Source: Neonectria sp. B-13
Taxonomy: Eukaryota; Ascomycota; Sordariomycetes; Hypocreales; Nectriaceae
NCBI GenBank assembly: GCA_002682825.1
Contig: NOKP01000002.1
Coordinates: 3,351,378 to 3,415,377 of the forward strand
DNA: 64,000 nt
Direction of reading: 5' to 3'
A program made the position numbers and the translations under genes. Shown piece after piece: positions 10,848-21,244 of the stretch. The notes beneath the pieces were generated by a model that was not told the DNA's origin, did not search any database, and worked only from the letters and a program-made list of their open reading frames with translations. Each line of letters opens with the position of its first letter. Position 1 is the stretch's first letter.

Positions 10848-11453
10848 TCATATACGTCTGGGAGGCTCGATCGAACATGTGCTCTTTGTCCACCCATGCT
10901 CCTGTCGTCGCTTCGATGGTGTTCCAGTATTCTGAACAGGGGTGATTTGATTCTTTGTCGATTGTGGACAAGTCTCTATCTGAACAACGAGTTGTGATTC
11001 CTCCTTTGACGAACTGCCTATCCGGTTGAAAGGGCTGCGCAATTTGCCGTGTTTCCGCCATCTTCTCCTGAACCTAAGAAAGGCGCACACAATGGTTAGT
11101 TAAGTATAACGACCTTGGTAGCGCATAATCCATCTTCCGCCAGGTCCCCAGTGTGTTCGGGTTGTTCACAGCGCTTCTGGCTGACCGCTCGATTCCTCGG
11201 TTCCGGTTCGCAGCCTGGCATCTTCCTTTGCACCAAACAGGCATTAACACCTTCACCGTTCGTAATCCAGGTCCCCAAAGCCATCCCCCGTTTGTTGATG
11301 CCCCATGTCGAGTTCCTTTCCAAAGTATCCAGCAGGGTGGTACTTGATTCGGTCGTAGGATACCACTCTACTGAAATTGGCCACAAACTCCTCGTTTGTC
11401 GTGAGAAGTCGTTGCTGGAGGCGGGTAGGGGTCAGAGGGGGTTTTGACGTCAT
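10848..11453 (-). CDS. Possible two-exon gene of unknown function
   Basis: Exons 11257-11453 and 10848-11073 join in frame to 140 residues if a 183-nt intron is accepted. Its donor is GTGAAG; the 3' end has a textbook CTAAC branch and TTTCTTAG acceptor. The N-terminus MTSKPPLTPTRLQQRLLTTN looks protein-like, while the second exon is basic and polar. Against it: the intron is longer than others here, and a second open frame overlaps the region. An alternative second-exon frame starts MAETRQIAQPFQPDRQF at 11061. I recognise no family. RNA evidence is needed to choose between the models, and the gene may not be real. Confidence 0.35.
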
Positions 11454-11524
11454 GGGAATGTAACATATTACACAGCGAGGCCCATGCAGACTACGTCCCA
11501 GCCTGCAACGGCCCCTTCTAGATG

Positions 11525-12395
11525 TCAGCAGGGCCCCGGCGGACCAGGCTCAGGGCCACCGGGGTTCGAGCCGCCCTGGTTTTGGAACTGATGCATTGAA
11601 ATCGTGTAGTCCATGGCTGAGGATCCGTCTCCGGCAAGGGATGGCACCGAATAGCTGTGCCGCCGGGGGTCATCCAACATAGACACAGTGACGGGGGGCG
11701 GGTGGTAGCTTTCAGTTCGCTGCACCTGAGACGCGGAGAATGGAGCGGTGTACTGCTGAGAATGAATCTGGGAAGAGATGGTCGGGCGTCCCATGGGAGG
11801 GGCGTTAGAGGGCAGTGGGCGTTGGAAGGAGTGGCCTGGCTGTATGGGCTGCGCCGGCTCCCAGATCGAGTTGGTGCTCGTCTGCACACCAGTCATAGGC
11901 TGTTCTCGTGTTTCCTGGGGAGGGATCGGGTACGGTAGGCCGTGGTCGTGGTCATGATGACCATGTCTTCGAGGTTCCAGGGCTTGCTGCAACGTCTGAA
12001 CAGTCTCGCTTGTGGCGCCGGAGGGGAAGTGTGATATTGGGCCTGGGTCAGATTGGGTGGCAGCGCCAGAGTGCAAGTAGTTTATGATGTAATCATCGCC
12101 AATGCCATGCCTGTTGAGGAGAGCGCGAAGTTGCCTGTTCTCTTCAGCAACTCTCCTGGCGGCCTGCTGGACCTCGGACGAGGCCTCGACTCCTTGGAGC
12201 TCATAGGAGCGGATCCGATGCTCGAGTTCAAGGAGATGTTCCCTTCTTCGAGCTCGTGACCTTCGTTGGTTGTCTCTCACTCGCTCGAGGTTCTTTGTCT
12301 GGAGATGAAGAAAACCCTGCCGTTAGGAACGAGGGTCGAGGGGAAAGGGGCGGGTCAGAGTGGGCCACACATACATCTTTCGTTGGCCTGGACAT
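11525..12395 (-). CDS. Short bZIP transcription factor
   Basis: Two exons, 12375-12395 (21 nt) and 11525-12298, encode 264 residues starting MSRPTKD-TKNLERVRDNQ. The basic region NQRRSRARRRE begins at about residue 16 and runs into a leucine-zipper-like helix (LLELEHRIRSYELQ, then VAEENRQLRALL). This is the small fungal bZIP type in which the basic region sits almost at the N-terminus. The rest is disordered, rich in Gln, Pro, Ser and His, with a HGHHDHDHG cluster and a Pro/Gly tail, and probably acts in activation. The tiny first exon is supported by an exact in-frame junction and a CTAAC branch site. It should bind DNA as a dimer in the nucleus; the target pathway cannot be told. Confidence 0.88.
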
Positions 12396-13576
12396 TTAGC
12401 CGTGTTGTGTGTGACTTGTTGAGTCAAGTCGTAGAAGGGAGGGACGGTTTGATGGCATCTAGATAGGCCAGGTATAAACAAACACTGGGCATGTACAACC
12501 GTATGAGAACAGGATGCCACGGGACCGTTGTCGCTGGCTACGCTGGAGGGAGGCGACGAATGCGCGGAAGGACTGGCGCTGGCGCCTTGAGCTGGAAGTC
12601 GAGTTGGAGCTTTGAAAATGTCGATGGAGGCGTGGATGGGAACCAGCGACGCTTTAACCTCTTATCGTATTAAAGAATGCGGGCCGAGGAATGACATCTT
12701 GGAGCAGCTTGCTCTGCTCTTAAAGGTCTGGAGATCGAGCTCATGAGTGAGAGAGCGACCGCTGCCCGTAGCTTACAGCCACAATCCCAAAGTCCAGCTT
12801 TTTGCAAAGATGGTAAAAGAGACATGGGAGAAATCGACGGATGTATCCAATACTAGGGTCAATGAACCAATTGCCCGTAATGTATTGGTCCCCGCCGTCT
12901 AGGACGGGAGGTGGGAGCCCTATTGGAACGGTCAGGCCGGCGGGGATGGACCAGCCAGTGCCCGGTTGGCATAGTATTGCGGTACTTGTCCCTTAAGCTG
13001 CAGGACGTCGAGGAGCAGACCCTGGCCAGCGTAAGGCGAGCAATCGGCAAACTATCTTGTAGCGGTGGTTGAAACGGGGTCGGACTTGTAGTGTCGGGAC
13101 AGGGCGTCAGGCAAACCCGGAGGGTCGATGTAGGGAATTAATGAATGCCGGACTGGACTGGCGAGAGGCAAGTTGGCAAGCCACCAGCCACTCGCCAAGG
13201 TTAACCGCCGGTTTCCAAGGGTCTCCTGTTGATGATCACTATTAGGGGAGGCGAGGGAGTGCGCGTAGCCTGGGCAGGTATTCGTAGGCATATGTACGAA
13301 GTAGTATGGGGATATGGGTGTGCATGGTGTACGGTTAGTAGAGAAGTTGGGGTGGGAGCGGCGAGACAGTCTTGACTGGTTGACTGGGACCGCCGAGCCG
13401 TCAAACCTTGGCGTTGAGGGGCCACAGCCATGAATCCGCGAGAAGAGCAACCACCAGATTAATTTCCAAGAGGCGTTTCCCAAGTGGCCATGAGGTGGGA
13501 GCCCACCTCCAAAATACAACCCGGTTCCTCAGGTTGTATTCGTCAACGTGGCTGAGCATGCTGGCCTACAGAGCTG

Positions 13577-13604
13577 GGATGGCGGATGGCGGATGGCGGA
13601 TGGC
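13577..13604. repeat. 7-bp tandem repeat, 4 copies
   Basis: Four perfect copies of GGATGGC followed by a degenerate copy. Confidence 0.9.
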
Positions 13605-14514
13605 GGAGGCGCAGACGTGCGTAGTACATACGGCAGCGCTGATGAGACGCTGGCCCAGTGATGAGAGAGAACGCGGGATGCGTACCAACCTAGCCTCCCA
13701 CCCGCATTGGCGCGCCGGCATATTTGCCAGTCGGTAGACTACCAGGCAGCTGTGGAACCAGGGCAGTCGTAGAACCAAGCACTCCCAAGCAGATGATTGC
13801 AGAGAGAGAAGAGACCCGCGGCATCGTGGCACGCACCATGCTGTACTTGGTAACTAAGGCTTGCCAACATGCATAGCACCAGCCACAGTTCTTCACTTGT
13901 TTGCGCAAGGCAGGTGGGGTTGGGGACCATCTGAGAGACTTGTTGCCGGTCTGTATCAGGAGGGTTGTTGGCTGTGTAAGTCAGCTCCAACCTGCCATCT
14001 GCCATGGCTGTTACAAAGGGATAATAAGTCAATATGACGGGGCCAAAGTTTGAAGCCGCCAACTGATGATGACTTTTAGGCCGCAGCCCTATAGCCCAAA
14101 GGCCACCGGGTAAGAGGCCAGGATGAGAGGCGCAAGTCCACAACTTCTTGTCCTCAGCCGTCCATCGCGGGGGGCATCTCTGGTTAGTCTCAACTACGGA
14201 CCCGTGCTTTGGGGTAAGGACTAATAAAGGCTACAACACCATTGACACCGCGCCCCACGCTTCCTAGCAACAAGCTTAGCTTGGCTGGGGCATCATGCCG
14301 GACACCGGCCCTTTGCTTTGGGGAATAGATTCATGGACAGATGGGAAAATTCAGAGCGACTCCGATGCCGCTAGCGATGCAAGGTCGAGGCAGGGAGGGT
14401 GACGAAACGAGACCGTGTGAGAGACGGGAAAGCGGGAGATGACACGACTGCATTCAACTCGATGCTTGACGTGAGGCTTGCCGGGGTCATGTCTTTGATG
14501 CTGACGCTTGACGC

Positions 14515-14575
14515 TGACGTCGACGGTCATGACGTTGACGTCGACGGTCATGGACGTTGACGGTCAAGGACAATG
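14515..14575. repeat. 21-bp-period repeat carrying CRE/ATF-like TGACGTC motifs
   Basis: TGACGTCGACGGTCAT occurs at 14515-14530 and again at 14536-14551, followed by a degenerate third copy. TGACGTC is most of the ATF/CREB octamer TGACGTCA, bound by some bZIP proteins. The array is about 2.1 kb upstream of the bZIP start codon. Confidence 0.8.
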
Positions 14576-14962
14576 AACCACGCAGGCATCAAAGGCCAAG
14601 CGGTAGGGGAGAAAGCACGTGAGGGGGGCAGGTGCAGTAGCATCGGACGACTTGGGGAGAGGGACGCGAGACAAGACCGGAGTCTGGACCGACTGAACAG
14701 TCTTAAGCGGCTTCAACAGTACCTCCGACGTAATTCGGATGTCGGCGCAACGCAATGCGACGCCAAAGCAATCCGTAGGCATCATGATCATGCACGGAGT
14801 ACGCGGTAAAGTGAGTGAAGTGTGGAAAATGCAGGGACAGGGACAGGTGGAGTGTCAAGCCAGAGTGTCAGTGCGAGCCACCACAAGGACAGGACGAGAT
14901 GGATGGATGGTTGGAGAAGAAGAAAAGGGAGACTGTCTCATCGCCAAAAGCTTCGCATCGCA

Positions 14963-15052
14963 GATACATATCTTAGTTCAGCAGGTGCCGCTCAACGAAT
15001 CATCGCGGATACATATCTTACCTTAGTTCAGCAGGTGCTCAACGAATCATCG
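14963..15052. repeat. Tandem duplication of about 45 bp
   Basis: Copy 1 is 14963-15005 and copy 2 is 15008-15052. Both run from GATACATATCTTA to CAACGAATCATCG with only small indels between them, indicating a recent local duplication. Confidence 0.9.
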
Positions 15053-16611
15053 GCCATTGATCATCACCTGACCTCGCATTTTACAATTAACAAGGTAACG
15101 ATGAGCAGGCACGAGCGGGGTCCCAAAGCTTGTTCCATCTCGATGCATCATGGCATCGCAGCACCCCAACCACAGCACATGCAATTGGCAAGTTAGCACG
15201 GTTTTAATTCCCAGCTCGCTGGTCGAGGGGCTGCTGGGCTTCCCGGGGAGGCTTGCAAGCTTGTCAGGGTGCTTGTCGAGAGGCTTGTTAAGCGGCTAGT
15301 GAGGACGGAGGCGTTTGGGGGGCGTTCGGTCTGGACGGTTCGACGCCCCGCTTGGCGGCTTTCTCCGTCCGTTGGGTGGGCAGCCGCCCTCGAACCACAA
15401 CGCAGTAACGATACGACCCTCAGTGCCATTGATCATATATTATTACTTTAAGTGTGTTCGTACATACGTGCATGTTCGGGTCGAGTTTAAAAAGGCCCAA
15501 GCACGAAAACACGAATACCACAACTGTAAAAGTCGGTGGCGGGATGTGTGAATAGCGGTGTCCGCCTGGGTAGCATTGCGAACGGATGCTGGTGCACTTT
15601 GCTGTCGGCGGTGCGTTCCAGGTCATTGATGAGCGGCACCGAATGCCTATCAAGGACACTGAATGCCTATCAGTGTCTCTCGGTGCCTGTCAAATGTCTT
15701 TCAGCTCCGTCAGCTCCGTCAGCTCTGCCAGTGTCGTTGTCTGTCGTTGTCAGTGTCTGTCTCCTGTGCATGGGCAAATCGGGATTCATTGGTGGTGCAT
15801 CGTTGTCCCCGGTACCTGGGGCCGCGGGAGAGCGGCTTAGCGGCTTAACGAGTTAGCGAGGGAAAACAACCCTACGAGGAATTCAAGGTCTGAAGGAGCT
15901 GCAATTAGTGCCTAACATGCTTCGCGCTCCCGTCGGCGTAAGGTGTGCTCGTGTGCGGGCTGCGTGCACATTCCCTTCACTTGATAACGCTACGCCTCCA
16001 AGCCATGGGCCGGCAGTGGGTTGTCCCAGGACCACGGCGATGGGCCAGCCTTTGTCGAATGGACATTGGATAACTCGGGGCATACATGCACACGGCCACG
16101 GCGATGGCGAACCCCCGGCTTGTCTCGCCGAATCGCAGCCCACCCACCTGCTTGTCCCCGGCTCATCGAGCCGTCACTTGCTGGCTTGCTGGCTTGCCCC
16201 GGTCTTATTCTCAGAGATCGATCTGAATAAGCATGCACTGAATCGAGGAACTTGGCCTAAGTAGGTAGGTGACCTCGCCTGCTTCCAATGTTGTTTCTCT
16301 TTCTCTTCAGAGATGACAGATTAATACTCCGATGATCTCCTAAGTCATCCCCGATCCATCACCGATCCAATTCACGCACTCACACTACCCAAATCGGTGA
16401 GCACTTGCGCATTGTCCAGTTGCCCTCGCCACTGCTTGTAAGACGCCCCGTGACTCGTCCGCCATATCAAACGGGTAGAATGAAGGCAAACGTGGCAGTC
16501 ATGTGGAAAGATCTACACAATAAGAGCGAGTCACCATGTTTCAGCCATCGCTGAATGGTTCAATGCGTTGCGGTTCAAAGTCACCGACTTCGGAATGCGG
16601 ACCCGCGTAGT

Positions 16612-16688
16612 CAGTCCTTCGCCAGTCCTTCGCCAGTCCTTCGCCAGTCCTTCGCCAGTCCTTCGCCAGTCCTTCGCCAGTCCTTCGC
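16612..16688. repeat. 11-bp minisatellite, 7 perfect copies
   Basis: Seven uninterrupted identical copies of CAGTCCTTCGC, followed by a partial copy. It lies about 310 bp beyond the stop of the RING gene. Confidence 0.97.
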
Positions 16689-16999
16689 CAGGAAGTGTGC
16701 CTTCATCCGCCACCGTAGCATGCCATAAGAGTTCATTAAACTACACGTCAGATGCGCGACTCAGGCGGTCAGCTAGACAATTTCGACTATGCAAACTACC
16801 TACCTATTCAACTCAAAATCATGTCGTGGCTTCCGCCTAACGCTATATCCGCCTCCCTGCCTGCCTCTTGTATATGCGGGAACTTTTCCTACTAACCAGC
16901 AACGAATAGAACTCTGCCGTAGATCGACCGGCCTGCATAGGCTCCCGAAAATTCTGCGTGGCGAAACCCTTTCCACAGTTAACCCTCCATCTCAGACGC

Positions 17000-17791
17000 T
17001 CACCAGCTCGTCAACCACGTGGTCAGCTGTCTTAGATAGACCTCATTCCGCAACAGCGTCTCAAACTCGTCGCGCGCCGCCAGCAGCGCTTGGCCCACGC
17101 CCGCATCACCCCCACCTTCGTGGAACTGCTGCCTTGCATCTCGAAACGACTGTGCTGCCTGTTCGAACTTCAGTTCTGACTGCGCTAGGAGACTTTCCCG
17201 CAGGCACCCGGCGCACCGGTACGGAATGTGGCCATGGTCCGGGAGTGTGGGCGGCAGGAGATGCACGCTCTCCTTGGTCACCAACCGCAGCGGGATGTCA
17301 TGGCCACATCCCGGATACGCCATGGCAAATCGGCAGAATGGGCAGCTGTTGTTAGTACGAAGCCATGTCTCAAGGCATCGCGATCCAGCAATGTGCCCAC
17401 ATGGCAGTATGCCGGCCGTTGAATCTCCGAGGGGCGAGATTTCGGACTCAGACTTTACCTCCAGTTCCGTTTCACGGCAGATTTGACATAGCAGATTGAT
17501 TGGTTGATCAACCAAAAAGGTGATCTTAGGAAAGGGGAAGAAAGATTCATCCGGCTTGTGTCTCCGGAACGGCTGAAACGACGAGGAGAGAAGAGGAACT
17601 ATCTTGGACTTGAGCCATGAGCCTCGTCCTCTAGCACCACCACCACCACCTCCTCCTCCTCCTCCTCGACCACCATCCGAATCCACTCTCGATGTTGACC
17701 GTGTCTCGGCTGAAGCCAGCTTCTGCTCACCTCTTTTTGTTCGGAGGTACTTTCCTCCTTTCTTCCATCGGGAGGGGCGTTCTGCTAGCAT
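17000..17791 (-). CDS. RING-finger protein, probable E3 ubiquitin ligase
   Basis: A single exon of 263 residues. Residues 1-60 are basic and include a run of about ten glycines encoded by a trinucleotide repeat near 17640-17665. A RING domain follows in the middle: LLCQIC, then a linker of about 25 residues, LPCGHIAGSRC, LETWL and CPFCR. The CGHxxGxxC form lacks the second His of a RING-H2 finger, a variant common in fungal RING proteins. CGHDIPLR and CAGCLRESLL after the RING add possible zinc ligands. The C-terminal part is helical (SELKFEQAAQSFRDARQQF). Most such proteins transfer ubiquitin from E2 enzymes, but the substrate is unknown. An upstream exon cannot be excluded. Confidence 0.78.
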   Translation of the reverse strand: MLAERPSRWKKGGKYLRTKRGEQKLASAETRSTSRVDSDGGRGGGGGGGGGGARGRGSWLKSKIVPLLSSSFQPFRRHKPDESFFPFPKITFLVDQPINLLCQICRETELEVKSESEISPLGDSTAGILPCGHIAGSRCLETWLRTNNSCPFCRFAMAYPGCGHDIPLRLVTKESVHLLPPTLPDHGHIPYRCAGCLRESLLAQSELKFEQAAQSFRDARQQFHEGGGDAGVGQALLAARDEFETLLRNEVYLRQLTTWLTSW

Positions 17792-19498
17792 CTCGGGGTG
17801 TGGGTTCAGCTTCGGTTGCTAGACTAATTGTTGTAGTTTGATGCCGTCCGTTTTCGGGTTGAGCTCGATGGTTGAAATGGACCCTTCTGTTTATTTCTTA
17901 CGTTGCAAAATTGAGACATTCCGCGAAATTCTCAGTTAAAGTACTAACCCGGCAATCTACGGGAAAGCCGTTGTCACGAACATTGTTGTCTGTTCCTGCT
18001 CGTTTCAAGGATTTCTTTGTGAGCAATCACTTTGATCGGGGACGCCGAAGTGCGACTAACCCACTGTGCACCTGCAAATGCGTGGACACAAGCACCATTC
18101 ACCTAACTCAGCGCCACTAAACTAGGTTTGAAAGAACTGCAGGAAAAAGTTGTGTCCTAGCAGAGGTGAACTGCAGAACGAAGCAAGGAGTAGCTTATGT
18201 ACCAACACAGCAAAATCCCGGGGCGTGATCTAGGATTGAAATGCGGCGCTCTCTCGATACCCCCACATTGGCGGTGAGCGAAGAAGAGCTAGAGGCTAGT
18301 AATGCTATCTTCAGTAGAGGGGTGAGAGGAACAAAGAAGAAGGGCCTTATTCCTAATTTGAAATGTACTGCTCGGCGACATGACCTGAATTGCCGCCGTT
18401 TCATTCCCGTCCCGTTGGCTTTAAACTCGGGCGGAGCGGAAACTAGAGCCGGACCGACGCGTGGCAAAACCGGCCGATCTTTTGTTAACTTAGGTCGTCC
18501 TTGGAGTCGGCGTCCGGGGCCGTCCATCGGCGCCACTCACTCGATCTCTCAGGGTGTAGGATCCCGACCTGGGCTTCATGCGCAGGACCCTTTGTCGATC
18601 CTACGTAATTGCACGGTGGCGGGATAGCCGTAGAGTAGTTTGTTTTCGTTCAAGCTGCCTGACACCAGAAACTGACAGGAAGAAAGGTCTCGGAATACAA
18701 ACAGCATGGAGGCGGTCTAGATTTCCGGGAAGTGGGTTTCTCGCCACTCAACACAGTCACTCCTTGAAAACAACCACAGGTTGGCGGTGCATCCGCCTGT
18801 TGGTGAAAGTGGGACGAGCCGCCGCAAAGTTGACAGGAGGACAGCCAGGGCTGACGCCTAGTCTCACGGCTCATCTCGCCTGACTCTCCTGGCGTCTCAG
18901 TTCCTCTCCACATTCTTGCTGTTGGCCCTGCCGTCCGAGACAGGGCTTTGTGTAAGATTTCCGCGACCTCGTCATCGCAAGTCTACTATGGTGATGTCCG
19001 TTACCAGAGTTCGTGGTAGATATCGCCAGTTCTATACACCGCTGCGCTGCGTAGCCCCCCCCTTTGGATTTTTCTGGGCTACACTGATCTGGCCAGCCAA
19101 CTCGTCTTTGCGGCTCTAGACAGGGGAGCGCCTCACGAGCAACCTGGCGAATATCCGTATGATATCATCAAATCCTCTACCATCTAGGTCTAGGTTAGGC
19201 TCGGATCCCAAACAGAGACGACTGCTTGGCACGGCTGCAGGAGCCAAACCCCAGGGTTCGTTGGATGCGGCCGTGCCATCCCATGGTTGGTCGGTCCACA
19301 GTCTGTTCCAGTAATAAACTTACCTAGTAACGAAAGATTGCCTAGCAACAGCCATGATCAACAAGAGCTTCCATTTCACCTGTTCCGTCCCGACTCGTAG
19401 ATCACCCACATCTCAACGCTCCTAATCTGTGCCTCACACGACTCGTGCATCGTTCATTGTCCTCCGTTCCAGGCGCTTATTTTCTGCACTTCAACAAA
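17792..19498. other. Intergenic: divergent upstream regions of the RING and cupredoxin-like genes
   Basis: This 1.7 kb holds both promoters. Open frames at 18241-18627 and 18195-18536 overlap on opposite strands and show no domains, so they are not called. Confidence 0.5.
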
Positions 19499-20142
19499 AT
19501 GGCACCCTTCAAGGCTGTTCTCGCCTCAGCTGCTCTGGCCTACCTTGCCAGCGCTAAGACGATCAAGATTACAGCCACCAGCGACAACACGTTTGACCCC
19601 GACTCGGTCGAGGCTGAGAAGGACGATGTTCTCGAGTTCCACTTTGAGGCTAACCACAGCGTCGTTGCTGGTGACTATCAATATCCCTGCTCTCCTTTGG
19701 AGCTCGGTACTGGCTTCTTTTCTGGATTCGTAGACGATGCCGAGGTACGTGAAGCTTATTGAGAGCGCCAGCATTGCGAGAGGCTCCCAGCTGAAACTTG
19801 GCGCAGGACAAGGTCTTCCGAGTGACCGTCAATGACACAGAGCCCATATCCTTTTACTCTTCTCGAGAAGATGAGTGCGCCAAAGGCATGGTCGGCATTG
19901 TGAACCCCTCCCAGAACGAGACGCTCAACGACTACAAGGAGCGCGCCTCAGAACTAAGCGAGGGTGTCACGCCGGGCCGCAACACTTACGGCGGCAAGCT
20001 CGTTGACTCTGATGATGCTGATTCGGACGACGACGATGATGACAGCAAGTCTGATAGCGACGATGACAACGCTGCTCGCTCTCTGCATGTCTCCGTCTTC
20101 GGCCTTCTGGGTGCTGTTAGCCTTGCCTATCTCATGGCTTAA
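19499..20142 (+). CDS. Secreted cupredoxin-fold protein, GPI-anchor candidate, copper ligands substituted
   Basis: Two exons, 19499-19744 and 19807-20142, with a 62-nt phase-0 intron, give 193 residues. Residues 1-19 form a signal peptide (cleavage near LASA-K). The body matches the fungal 'extracellular serine-rich protein' type: TIKITATSDNTFDPDSVEAE, then NHSV (H53), YPCSPL (C64), GFFSGF and CAKGMVGIVNPS. In active relatives the second half reads FYC...HC...GMV, with Cys, His and Met as copper ligands. Here the Cys position is Ser (S100) and the His position is Glu (E105), while Met110 stays. An acidic Asp/Ser tract follows, then a hydrophobic tail (VSVFGLLGAVSLAYLMA) typical of a GPI signal. 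Expected at the plasma membrane or cell wall. Fold assignment is good; the role is unknown. Confidence 0.88.
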
Positions 20143-21244
20143 TCGTGGTTATGACGGCTGGTAAATACGAAACGGAGTTACATGTATGGTTCGATGGCAA
20201 TCATTTCGAGACGTTGCGGGAGCTCGTGAGAATGGACAGACTTCCATGTCTTGTATACGATGTACCGGGGAATACTGCGATTGACAGTAAATAAATTACT
20301 CCTGCAACTAGCAGTTCACCATTTGGTGCAACGCCCATGTAATTCCAAAGTAGCTGGAGTATTCTGCTTACTCCCATCATCGCCTTCAAGCACTTGCCTC
20401 GGGTCGGCCTTCCTCAGCCACAAGCTTTGCCTACCATAGTACAATTGGTCTAGCGTGCATTACTTCGTATTCTTCATCGAACAAACTCTCATTCGAAATG
20501 TTAGCATAAACCAAAGGCATAGCCTTTGGTCAAGGCAGCATCAAGACTAATATAGTCAGAACTTTAATGGTACCATCTTTAGAGTGATAATAACAACATC
20601 ATAGTTGGGTCACTATGCGTGTCCCACACCGGTTAAGCTCAACCGAGCTTCATGTATGTTCCCGTTAGCTTGCCAATACTGCTTGGTAGACTAGAAGACG
20701 GTATCCACGTGGGCGATGACATAGGAATTTCGGCCGAGGCCGTGTGTGGGGGCGGAAAGTTCAAAGGTGATGTAAGTGCTTCGTACCGTAACTGCAAAAC
20801 AGGGACAGGGATCAGATGCTCTTGTGAGAGAATTTATTATGGTTTGGAATAAGTCAGATGGACCAGAATTGCTATTCATGACCATGAGCACATGATCTCT
20901 CGTTGGGGCATTCGCATCAAACCAGTTATTTCTAGAATATTCCTATAGGGTAAGTTAATTGTCAGCTTCCCCAGATTTTCCTGAGCGTTAGTGGATCTCT
21001 GCACGATGGGTGTGCACGCTTAAACCACGGGCGGGATTCTCGGTAACAGCTCGGGCCCGGGGGCGAAGTTCCGGGAATTACATCTAACCCCGGCCCACAT
21101 CGTCATTCCCTCAACACCGAATTCGCGGGCTTTCTCCAGGGCTTCGCTCCCTCATAATCGTTGCCCCTCTCCCGTGATGCGCCCGCGCAGTAAATACTCT
21201 ACCTCCCTAATCCGAATTCGATTTGCCTGACCCCGAACGACATC
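20143..21244. other. Intergenic: cupredoxin-like gene 3' flank and AFG1 upstream region
   Basis: About 1.1 kb without a supported gene. It should hold the cupredoxin-like 3' UTR and the AFG1 promoter. Confidence 0.5.

Larger units (their letters stand above)
12396..16999. other. Gene-poor 4.6-kb region with several tandem repeats
   Basis: No open frame here has a recognisable domain or a convincing exon structure. It lies upstream of the bZIP gene and downstream of the RING gene (both minus strand), so it may hold a long bZIP promoter or leader. It contains four separate short tandem repeat blocks, listed below. No transposon open frame or terminal inverted repeats were seen. Confidence 0.5.

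Noticed and set aside
13052..13519. 155-codon minus-strand frame in the gene-poor region
   Set aside because: Ser/Pro/His-rich sequence without secondary-structure pattern, exon structure or family resemblance.
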